DNA of 15,294 nt from an uncultured Lachnospiraceae bacterium (GTDB taxonomy: Bacteria > Bacillota > Clostridia > Lachnospirales > Lachnospiraceae). Below are positions 1 to 6,679 of this stretch, piece after piece; position 1 is the stretch's first letter; the number at the start of each line of letters is the position of its first letter. The translations under genes and the position numbers were made by a program. The notes beneath the pieces were generated by a model. The model was given only the letters and a program-made list of their open reading frames with translations. It made no database searches and was not told the DNA's origin. The DNA lies in contig CAJUJG010000056.1 in the NCBI GenBank assembly GCA_910586715.1, forward strand, positions 8,010-23,303. Reading direction: 5' to 3'.

Positions 1-29
1 AAAATTGTCCGCGAGAATGACACGAATAC

Positions 30-38
30 ATTATAGCA
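30..38 (-). promoter_or_regulatory. Possible leftward extended -10 promoter
   Basis: Read on the minus strand this is TGC followed by TATAAT, a perfect extended -10. The expected -35 region about 17 bases upstream is weak. It would drive a gene lying to the left of the window, divergent from clpB. The same TGCTATAAT string occurs in the minus-strand promoter near 5270. The target gene is not visible, so this remains a guess from motif alone. Confidence 0.35.
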
Positions 39-159
39 TATATTGTCTAAAAACGATATAAAAAATAAAAAATTACAAGTGTTATTTACGTCTTTTTGTG
101 TCATGCTTCCTAAAAATTCTAAATTGAAAATAAAAAATGTTATAAAAGTATAAACTAAA

Positions 160-187
160 TTGACAAATTACAAAATGGTGTTATATT
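160..187 (+). promoter_or_regulatory. Sigma-A type promoter of clpB
   Basis: TTGACA (160-165) and TATATT (182-187) are separated by 16 bases, close to the vegetative consensus, 43 bases upstream of the clpB start. I see no CIRCE inverted repeat and no CtsR heptad repeat (GGTCAAA type) between 1 and 230. Heat control of clpB, if any, is therefore not explained by these two operators. An AGGAGG ribosome site lies at 217-222, eight bases before the ATG. Confidence 0.75.
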
Positions 188-230
188 AGATGTAGAACAG
201 ACAAGACAAAAACAATAGGAGGAAAGCGTC

Positions 231-2819
231 ATGAATATTCAAAAATTTACACAAAAGTCGATTGAGGCGGTAAATACCTGTGAAAAGCTTGCGATGGAAT
301 ACGGCAATCAGGAACTTGAGCAGGAACATCTTCTGTATGCGCTTTTGACGATAGACGACAGCCTGATTTTAAAGCTTACGGAAAGAATGGAAATTAACAC
401 GGAATACTTTTTGGAGCGCGCAAGAAAGGCAATTGAAAAGCGTGTGAAGGTTCAGGGCGGGCAGATTTATGTCGGTCAGTATCTGAATAAGGTGTTAATC
501 AGTGCGGAGGATGAGGCAAAGCGAATGGGAGATGAGTATGTCTCGGTAGAACATTTGTTTCTTGCGATGCTGCAAAATCCGAACAGGGAGCTCAAGGAAA
601 TTTTCAGGGAATACGGCATTACGCGGGAGCGGTTTTTAAAAGCGCTGTCGCAGGTCAGAGGCAATCAGAAGGTCGTCAGCGATAATCCTGAGGCAACCTA
701 TGACACATTGGAAAAATACGGGCAGGATTTGGTGGAGAAGGCAAGAAACCAAAAGCTGGACCCCGTTATCGGGCGTGACAATGAAATCAGAAACATTATC
801 CGCATTTTGTCAAGGAAAACGAAAAACAATCCGGTATTGATCGGCGAACCGGGCGTCGGAAAAACTGCTGTGGTGGAAGGGCTGGCGCAGCGGATTGTCA
901 GGGGCGACGTGCCGCAGGGCTTAAAGGACAAAAAGATCTTTTCCCTTGATATGGGTGCGCTCGTGGCGGGCGCGAAGTACCGCGGCGAGTTTGAGGAGCG
1001 TCTGAAAGCGGTGCTTGAGGACGTAAAAAACAGTGACGGACAGATTATTCTCTTTATTGACGAGCTGCATACGATTGTGGGTGCCGGAAAGACGGACGGT
1101 GCGATGGACGCGGGCAACATGCTAAAGCCGATGCTCGCAAGAGGCGAACTGCACTGTATCGGTGCGACGACGCTTGACGAGTACCGCCAGTATATTGAGA
1201 AGGACGCGGCGTTAGAGCGGCGGTTTCAGCCCGTTATGGTCAGTGAACCGACAGTGGAGGATACAATCAGTATCTTAAGGGGCTTAAAGGAGCGCTATGA
1301 GGTGTTTCACGGCGTAAAAATCATGGACAATGCGCTTGTGAGTGCGGCAATGCTGTCAAACCGTTATATTACGGACCGTTTTTTGCCAGATAAGGCGATT
1401 GACCTTGTGGATGAGGCATGTGCCTTGATTAAGACAGAGCTAGACTCCATGCCGGCAGAGCTTGACGAGCTGCAAAGAAGGATTATGCAGATGGAGATTG
1501 AGGTTGCCGCACTGAAAAAGGAGGAGGACAGGCTAAGTGCGGAGCGACTTGAGGCATTGCAGGCAGAGCTTGCGGAGCAGAAGGCGGAGTACGACAACCG
1601 CAAGGCACAGTGGGACAACGAGAAGGCATGCGTGGAAAAGCTTTCGAAGTTAAGAGAGGACATCGAGGATTTAAACAATCAGATACAGATTGCCCAAAGA
1701 GAGGGAAATTTGGAAAAAGCGGCGGAGTTAAGCTACGGAACACTCCCGCAGCTTAAAAAACAGCTTGAGGCGGAGGAAGCCGCTGCCGGATCACGCGAGA
1801 TGCGCCTTGTGCACGAGAGCGTTTCGGAGGAGGAGATTGCGAGGATTATCTCACGTTGGACGGGAATCCCTGTGACGAAGCTAAATGAGAGTGAGCGCAA
1901 CAAGACGCTCCACTTAGACGAGGAGCTTCACAGGCGCGTCGTGGGGCAGGACGAGGGTGTCACAAAGGTTACGGAGGCGATTATCCGTTCCAAGGCAGGT
2001 ATCAAGGACCCTGAAAAGCCGATTGGATCGTTCCTGTTTTTGGGACCGACCGGAGTCGGAAAAACGGAGCTTGCAAAGGCGCTTGCGGCGGCGCTCTTTG
2101 ACGATGAGTCGAATATGGTGCGGATTGACATGAGCGAGTACATGGAGAAGCATTCCGTGTCAAGGCTGATTGGAGCGCCTCCCGGATATGTGGGCTACGA
2201 CGAGGGCGGACAGCTCACGGAGGCGGTTCGCAGGAAGCCGTACAGCGTTGTGCTGTTTGACGAGGTGGAGAAGGCGCATCCGGACGTGTTCAATATTCTG
2301 CTTCAGGTGCTTGACGACGGGCGTATTACGGACTCACAGGGGCGCACGGTTGATTTTAAGAATACGATTTTGATTATGACCTCCAATATCGGCGCGCATT
2401 ATCTGCTTGAGGGAATTGACGCGGACGGCAATATCAGCGCGCAGGCACAGGAACTTGTAACAGGGGAGCTTCGCGCGCATTTTCGACCGGAGTTTTTAAA
2501 CCGGTTAGATGAGACCATACTGTTTAAACCGTTAACGAAGGACAATATCGGCGGTATTATTAAGCTGATTTTAGCGGATTTAAATAAAAGACTTGCGGAT
2601 AGGGAGCTTTCGATTGAGCTGACGCAGCGTGCGCAGCAGTACATTGTGGAAAACGGATATGACCCCGTATATGGAGCAAGACCGCTGAAGCGGTATATTC
2701 AAAAGTATGTGGAAACATTGGCGGCAAAACTGATTTTGGCAGATCAGGTAAGGACCAAGGACACAATACAGATAGACCTTGACGAGACAGGTGATGAACT
2801 GATTGCCTTGGTGAAATAA
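231..2819 (+). CDS. clpB: ATP-dependent disaggregase ClpB
   Basis: ClpB is a cytoplasmic hexameric Hsp100 that threads aggregated proteins through its pore and works with DnaK/DnaJ/GrpE. The 862-residue length matches the family (E. coli about 857). The order is: N-terminal double Clp repeat (about 2-145), first AAA+ module with Walker A GEPGVGKT at 205-212 and Walker B D277/E278, a long charged coiled-coil middle domain (about 400-525), second AAA+ module with GPTGVGKT at 605-612 and D677/E678, and the C-terminal sensor-2 region with DPVYGARPLKR. The middle domain separates ClpB from ClpA and from ClpC, whose middle domain is much shorter. The ATG has a consensus AGGAGG eight bases upstream. 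The gene stands alone, with its own promoter and a strong terminator starting two bases after the stop. All key residues are intact. Confidence 0.97.
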   Translation: MNIQKFTQKSIEAVNTCEKLAMEYGNQELEQEHLLYALLTIDDSLILKLTERMEINTEYFLERARKAIEKRVKVQGGQIYVGQYLNKVLISAEDEAKRMGDEYVSVEHLFLAMLQNPNRELKEIFREYGITRERFLKALSQVRGNQKVVSDNPEATYDTLEKYGQDLVEKARNQKLDPVIGRDNEIRNIIRILSRKTKNNPVLIGEPGVGKTAVVEGLAQRIVRGDVPQGLKDKKIFSLDMGALVAGAKYRGEFEERLKAVLEDVKNSDGQIILFIDELHTIVGAGKTDGAMDAGNMLKPMLARGELHCIGATTLDEYRQYIEKDAALERRFQPVMVSEPTVEDTISILRGLKERYEVFHGVKIMDNALVSAAMLSNRYITDRFLPDKAIDLVDEACALIKTELDSMPAELDELQRRIMQMEIEVAALKKEEDRLSAERLEALQAELAEQKAEYDNRKAQWDNEKACVEKLSKLREDIEDLNNQIQIAQREGNLEKAAELSYGTLPQLKKQLEAEEAAAGSREMRLVHESVSEEEIARIISRWTGIPVTKLNESERNKTLHLDEELHRRVVGQDEGVTKVTEAIIRSKAGIKDPEKPIGSFLFLGPTGVGKTELAKALAAALFDDESNMVRIDMSEYMEKHSVSRLIGAPPGYVGYDEGGQLTEAVRRKPYSVVLFDEVEKAHPDVFNILLQVLDDGRITDSQGRTVDFKNTILIMTSNIGAHYLLEGIDADGNISAQAQELVTGELRAHFRPEFLNRLDETILFKPLTKDNIGGIIKLILADLNKRLADRELSIELTQRAQQYIVENGYDPVYGARPLKRYIQKYVETLAAKLILADQVRTKDTIQIDLDETGDELIALVK

Positions 2820-2820
2820 A

Positions 2821-2855
2821 AAAATAACGTGCGTTTTTGAAACGCACGTTATTTT
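2821..2855. terminator. Bidirectional terminator between clpB and the SGNH gene
   Basis: A perfect 16-base-pair inverted repeat (2821-2836 with 2840-2855) has a TTG loop. The outer pairs are A on the left and T on the right, so either strand gives a GC-containing stem ending in a U run. It lies between two convergent genes, two bases after the clpB stop and 19 bases beyond the minus-strand stop at 2875, and so serves both. Confidence 0.93.
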
Positions 2856-2874
2856 TTATGCCTTGTTTGTTGTA

Positions 2875-3777
2875 TTATACAATAATAGCATGTTTCAACA
2901 AAAAATCTTTCCAAATAGGATAGTATTGTGCCTGAATATGTACCTGATCCCATGTATAATCGGATACCAGCGAGCCACCTTCGCAAAGGCTGCTTTCATT
3001 GATGTCAATATAGAAAATATCCTGTTGATTGGCAAGTGTCGCAATCAACCGATTCCGTTCCGAAATATTTTCGTTTGTAATATTGGCATCTTCACTTGAC
3101 TTTCGTTCGGTTACAAACAGATTTCCCTGTATAAAAATCAGTGCATCGGGCTGAAGGTTTCGGATATCCATTATGACATCTCTGTAATTGTTGAAGAAAG
3201 TTTCGGGTGTACCCGTACCGCATTCGTTGATACCAACCATAAGGTATATTTTTGAGAATTTCTGTTCTGACAGGATTTCCCGTATCGACATTTTTTGGTC
3301 TTCATAAGTAAATTTTTTCTTGTCATAGTCAAAAATTGAAAGCGAATTCCTGCATAAAAAGGTTGCGTTTTCAATTCCGGAATATTGACTGATTCCCACT
3401 GTGCGGGAGTCTCCGATAAAGCATGCATCTTTAAAATAATTATCATCAGCAGTAGTGAAGCTGTAGGTTCTGATGTCGGATGCCATTGCTTCGACTGCAG
3501 AGAGGTCGGTTTCGCTTATGCGAAAGGCAATATTGCTAAATAACAAGGATTCATTATCAATGAAAGATACCGCCGCGGATGCTTTGCTTCCAAATAAATC
3601 GGAAAGATAGGTACCGTCATGAATTGCCTTCATTGCTGTAACAAGCGGAATGTTTGGTACCGTATAAATGTCTTTGTTTTGATAGTATAAAGCGTTCCAA
3701 CGGGTGCCAAGCAGGCTGAACGCCAGTGCCGATATTACAATCATCAGAAGGAGTGCATAATGTTTTCTGTCTCTCAT
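2875..3777 (-). CDS. Membrane-anchored SGNH/GDSL hydrolase-family protein, likely O-acetylation partner of the MBOAT
   Basis: A 300-residue protein with one N-terminal membrane segment (about 6-25) and an extracytoplasmic SGNH fold. Visible blocks are GDS with Ser124, the GINE block with Asn184, and DQVH giving Asp277 and His280, the usual Ser-Asp-His set. SGNH proteins coded beside MBOAT proteins (PatB, DltD, AlgX/AlgJ types) generally transfer or remove acyl groups on surface polymers. The stop of the upstream MBOAT gene is 23 bases before this ATG, so the two form one operon. I chose the ATG at 3777 because GGAGG lies 11 bases before it. An in-frame TTG at 3795 would add six residues but overlaps that ribosome site. 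The substrate cannot be told from sequence; a free esterase is the alternative. Confidence 0.82.
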   Translation of the reverse strand: MRDRKHYALLLMIVISALAFSLLGTRWNALYYQNKDIYTVPNIPLVTAMKAIHDGTYLSDLFGSKASAAVSFIDNESLLFSNIAFRISETDLSAVEAMASDIRTYSFTTADDNYFKDACFIGDSRTVGISQYSGIENATFLCRNSLSIFDYDKKKFTYEDQKMSIREILSEQKFSKIYLMVGINECGTGTPETFFNNYRDVIMDIRNLQPDALIFIQGNLFVTERKSSEDANITNENISERNRLIATLANQQDIFYIDINESSLCEGGSLVSDYTWDQVHIQAQYYPIWKDFLLKHAIIV

Positions 3778-3800
3778 AAGGAAAGCTGCCTCCAATAAAT

Positions 3801-5219
3801 CTAAAATCTAAAATATAAAAACGGGTTATTAATTCCTATTGCCAATAAGTAAACGGAATACCAAAATACCGCAAGCAACAGGATAATTCCAAGTGCGCTG
3901 TCGCGTATTTTCTCCCAAAGTTTCTGAGGATAGCTGACAGATAAAACAACACCTGCTATCAATAGAGGGGCATATAAATCCAAAAGTCTCCAAAAGTCGT
4001 TGAGAGAGGCAGTCTGTGCGCCGCCAAAAAAAGGAAACATTTTTAATAAATATATGCGAAGTTCGGAAAAATCGGTTATGGCAAATATAATCCAGCTTAC
4101 AGGAATATAAAGCAGGATATATAAGTGCGAAACGAGCCATGCAATCATATTTTTACCATTAAGAAATCGCAGCAGTATCGTTTTTTCAATCATTAAGAGA
4201 ATGAAAATCAAAAGTCCCCAAAGGACAAAATTCCATGCGGCTCCATGCCAAAAGCCGACGAGAAGCCATACGATAAATAAATGCAAAATAGTGCGCAGTG
4301 TTCCTTTGCGGTTTCCGCCGAGCGGAATGTATACATATTCGCGAAACCACGCGCCAAGCGTGATATGCCACCGACGCCAAAATTCCGTAACGCTTCTTGC
4401 CGTATAGGGATACCTGAAATTCTCAGGCATCGAGAAGCCGAGCATGTCGCCCAAACCGATTGCCATTACAGAGTAGCCCCAAAAATCGAAATAAAGCTGC
4501 AGTGAATAAGCAACTGCGCCAAGCCATGCGAGCGGTGTGGAAATGCTCTCAAAACCGATGGTACAGACTTCGTTCCAAAGGGTACCGATGCGGTTTGCGA
4601 TAATCACTTTATAACCAAGTCCGATAATAAATGTTTTAAGTCCTCGGTCAATGTTTACAATGGATACCATGCGTTTTTTTAAGGTATCTGAAATGTCGGA
4701 ATACACGACAATCGGTCCTGCAATCAGCTGAGGAAACATGCATATGTATGCACCGAGACTTACAAAGGATTTTTCGGCTTTTACTTTATCACGGTATACA
4801 TCGATGATGTAGGACATGATTTGAAATGTATAAAAGCTGATTCCAAGCGGAAGACCAACATTCAAAGGAAAGAACTGCCAGTCTATGTTGCAGGCTTTTA
4901 AGAGCAGGTTTCCGTTTTCTATAAAAAAGTTCGTGTATTTAAAAAATAGCAAAAGACCGAAATTATAGAAAAGCGCTGTTATAAATAAAAAAAGTCGTTC
5001 TGTTCTCCCCTTTTTATATTTTGCAATTCCGACCCCTAAAAGATAATTTACAAGTGTTGAGGCAAAAATCAAAAACAAATAAATAGGTTCACCAAAGCTA
5101 TAAAAAAGGAGACTTCCCAAAAAAAGCAATGTATTTTTACTTTTTGAGGGTACACAATAATATAAAGCCAGAAAGGCAGGTAAAAAAGCAAAAATAAAAG
5201 AAAGACTGCTGAAAACCAT
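3801..5219 (-). CDS. MBOAT-family membrane O-acyltransferase (AlgI/PatA/DltB type)
   Basis: A 472-residue multi-spanning membrane protein. MBOAT proteins move acyl groups, usually acetyl, across or within the membrane to a surface polymer. Hallmarks are the FxRRWHITLGAWFREY block with His285, YIPLGGNR just after it, and GFWHGAAWNFVLWG with the family catalytic His325; hydrophobic segments fill most of the rest. The length fits the AlgI-like bacterial branch. A DltB role is less likely because no dltA or dltC lies nearby. The SGNH gene follows after 23 bases in the same operon, the usual two-part arrangement of bacterial polysaccharide O-acetylation. The ATG has a GGGGGAG ribosome site three bases upstream. 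No polysaccharide biosynthesis genes adjoin, so the acceptor polymer is unknown. Confidence 0.93.
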   Translation of the reverse strand: MVFSSLSFIFAFLPAFLALYYCVPSKSKNTLLFLGSLLFYSFGEPIYLFLIFASTLVNYLLGVGIAKYKKGRTERLFLFITALFYNFGLLLFFKYTNFFIENGNLLLKACNIDWQFFPLNVGLPLGISFYTFQIMSYIIDVYRDKVKAEKSFVSLGAYICMFPQLIAGPIVVYSDISDTLKKRMVSIVNIDRGLKTFIIGLGYKVIIANRIGTLWNEVCTIGFESISTPLAWLGAVAYSLQLYFDFWGYSVMAIGLGDMLGFSMPENFRYPYTARSVTEFWRRWHITLGAWFREYVYIPLGGNRKGTLRTILHLFIVWLLVGFWHGAAWNFVLWGLLIFILLMIEKTILLRFLNGKNMIAWLVSHLYILLYIPVSWIIFAITDFSELRIYLLKMFPFFGGAQTASLNDFWRLLDLYAPLLIAGVVLSVSYPQKLWEKIRDSALGIILLLAVFWYSVYLLAIGINNPFLYFRF

Positions 5220-5233
5220 GAGCTCCCCCTAAG

Positions 5234-5259
5234 GCGGCATTTTATGTTTACACTGCCGC
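5234..5259 (-). other. Stem-loop at the 5' end of the MBOAT mRNA
   Basis: GCGGCA and TGCCGC form a perfect six-base-pair stem around a 14-base loop, between the predicted transcription start and the ribosome site of the MBOAT gene. If transcription starts about seven bases after the -10, the stem is at the very 5' end of the message. It could protect the mRNA 5' end or be coincidental. No known riboswitch class is recognised. Confidence 0.4.
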
Positions 5260-5265
5260 GACAAT

Positions 5266-5274
5266 ATTATAGCA
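5266..5274 (-). promoter_or_regulatory. Extended -10 promoter of the MBOAT-SGNH operon
   Basis: On the minus strand TGC is followed directly by TATAAT, a perfect extended -10, 47 bases upstream of the MBOAT start. No convincing -35 is seen about 17 bases further upstream, which is common for extended -10 promoters. Confidence 0.6.
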
Positions 5275-5369
5275 AATATGCAGACTGAATTCTACTGAAA
5301 ATAAATAATTTGTGTATACGAATTTTGGCTTGCAAAAGGCTTTTGTTTTGATACTTTTTACCAAAGATA

Positions 5370-5399
5370 TTGCGGAATGTATCCAAAATATGCTAAAGT
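5370..5399 (+). promoter_or_regulatory. Weak candidate promoter of the parvulin lipoprotein gene
   Basis: TTGCGG (5370-5375) and TAAAGT (5394-5399) are 18 bases apart, and TGC directly precedes the -10, giving an extended form. The match to consensus is modest. It lies 58 bases upstream of the GTG start at 5458 and is the best candidate in this divergent 238-base spacer. Confidence 0.35.
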
Positions 5400-5457
5400 C
5401 ATTTATAGAAATTTATGATTGGCTATTGCGGCATAGACAGAAAAGAGGTAATGTCCA

Positions 5458-6516
5458 GTGAAAAAGATATATATTTTGATATTGCTGTTGTTTTTAGGTC
5501 TTACGGGCTGTGGCGATAAAACACAACTTTCAGACAAAACAACAAGAGTTGTGCTTACGACGGGGTTTGGCAGGGACGAGGTTTTTCGGATTGAAAAAAG
5601 TTCGTGTTCGCTTGCAGAAATTTTGGTTTATTTGACAAACATGAAAAATCAATATGAGAATACGTTTGGTGAGGAAATTTGGAATGCCTCATATCATGGT
5701 GAGACATTGGAGGGCAATATCAAGGAAACTGTGCTTGCGAGAATGGCGCGGGTTAAGGCATTAAATCTTCTCGCAAAAGAATATGAAATTGAGCTTGACC
5801 AAAATGAAAAAGAGCAGGCAAAACAGGCAGCGCAGGTGTATTATGATTCTCTTAATGATGTGGAGAGGCAGGCGATGTCAGTTAATGAGGAATTCCTCCG
5901 CATAATGTATGAAGAATATGCGCTTTCTGAAAAAGTTTATAGATATCTGATTGCGGACATTAATCCGGAAATTAGTGATGATGAAGCGCGGACAATTACA
6001 GTGCAGTACGTTCTGATCAAAACTTATTCACGGAATGAAAACGGAGAATGGGTAGAATATACACAACAGGCAAAAGAGGATGCTAAAAGAAGAGCGGAGG
6101 AAGTACTGAAAAGAGCGCAGGCAGGCGATGAGTTTACCGGTCTGATTTCTGAGTATAACGAAGACACAAGCTTTTCCTGTTCTTTTATCAAAGGAAGCCT
6201 GGATCCTGTTTTTGAGGAGGCAGCCTTGAAGCTTGGCACCGATGAAATCAGCGGCATTGTTGAAACTGCGCATGGATATTATATTATTAAATGTATCAGT
6301 ACTTTTGACCGCAGTGAAACAGACAGGAATAAGGTGGAGATTGTAGAACAGCGCCGCAGAGAAGTATTCAATGAGGAGTATTCAGGATTTGTTGAAGGGC
6401 TTACAAGAAATCTGAATCAAAAGTTGTGGGATCAGGTTGCGTTTATAGAAGATGAGGCTGTGGTAACGGATAGTTTTTTCGAAGTTTACAGAGAATATTT
6501 TCATAACGAATTATAA
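5458..6516 (+). CDS. Parvulin-type peptidyl-prolyl isomerase lipoprotein (PrsA-like foldase)
   Basis: A 352-residue lipoprotein predicted to sit on the outer face of the membrane and help exported proteins fold. The N-terminus is a short lipoprotein signal (MKK, hydrophobic run, lipobox LTGC with Cys18). A helical chaperone region with SurA_N-like spacing follows (about 45-170). A rotamase domain spans about 178-283, starting TVQYVLIKT and ending GYYIIKCIST, with the conserved LGTDEISGIVET stretch and HGYY before the last strand. The start is GTG at 5458, with GAGGT ten bases upstream; the nearby ATG at 5451 is out of frame. Rotamase motifs are diverged from B. subtilis PrsA, so I withhold a gene symbol. 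It lies upstream of htpG, but the CIRCE and promoter between them suggest separate control. Confidence 0.88.
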   Translation: MKKIYILILLLFLGLTGCGDKTQLSDKTTRVVLTTGFGRDEVFRIEKSSCSLAEILVYLTNMKNQYENTFGEEIWNASYHGETLEGNIKETVLARMARVKALNLLAKEYEIELDQNEKEQAKQAAQVYYDSLNDVERQAMSVNEEFLRIMYEEYALSEKVYRYLIADINPEISDDEARTITVQYVLIKTYSRNENGEWVEYTQQAKEDAKRRAEEVLKRAQAGDEFTGLISEYNEDTSFSCSFIKGSLDPVFEEAALKLGTDEISGIVETAHGYYIIKCISTFDRSETDRNKVEIVEQRRREVFNEEYSGFVEGLTRNLNQKLWDQVAFIEDEAVVTDSFFEVYREYFHNEL

Positions 6517-6540
6517 AAATTATAAACAAAATATTAATTA

Positions 6541-6567
6541 TTAGCACTCAGATGAAATGAGTGCTAA
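6541..6567 (+). promoter_or_regulatory. CIRCE operator (HrcA binding site) upstream of htpG
   Basis: TTAGCACTC, nine spacer bases and GAGTGCTAA make an exact match to the consensus CIRCE inverted repeat, the binding site of the HrcA heat-shock repressor. It ends eight bases before the -35 of the htpG promoter and 112 bases before the htpG ATG. Because it is followed by TTTTTTC, the same repeat could also form a weak terminator for the foldase gene that ends at 6516. Confidence 0.95.
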
Positions 6568-6574
6568 TTTTTTC

Positions 6575-6603
6575 TTGACATTTATTTTAACGGGTATTAA
6601 ACT
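6575..6603 (+). promoter_or_regulatory. Sigma-A type promoter of htpG
   Basis: TTGACA (6575-6580) is a perfect -35, and TAAACT (6598-6603) follows after 17 bases. The CIRCE lies just upstream, so HrcA bound there would occupy the edge of the RNA polymerase footprint. The expected transcript start near 6610 gives a leader of about 70 bases. Confidence 0.7.
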
Positions 6604-6679
6604 ACATATCAGAACGATTGGTCAGAACAATCTGCTGGATAAAAAATTAAAAAATATAAAGGAAGGAATGTGATTTTTC

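Noticed and set aside
698..1120. Antisense open frame inside clpB
   Set aside because: It is the reverse-frame shadow of a strongly conserved AAA+ domain, with low-complexity Ser/Phe-rich sequence and no ribosome site.
3778..3795. TTG start adding six residues to the SGNH protein
   Set aside because: The TTG overlaps the GGAGG that serves as the ribosome site for the ATG at 3777, and nothing suitable lies upstream of it.
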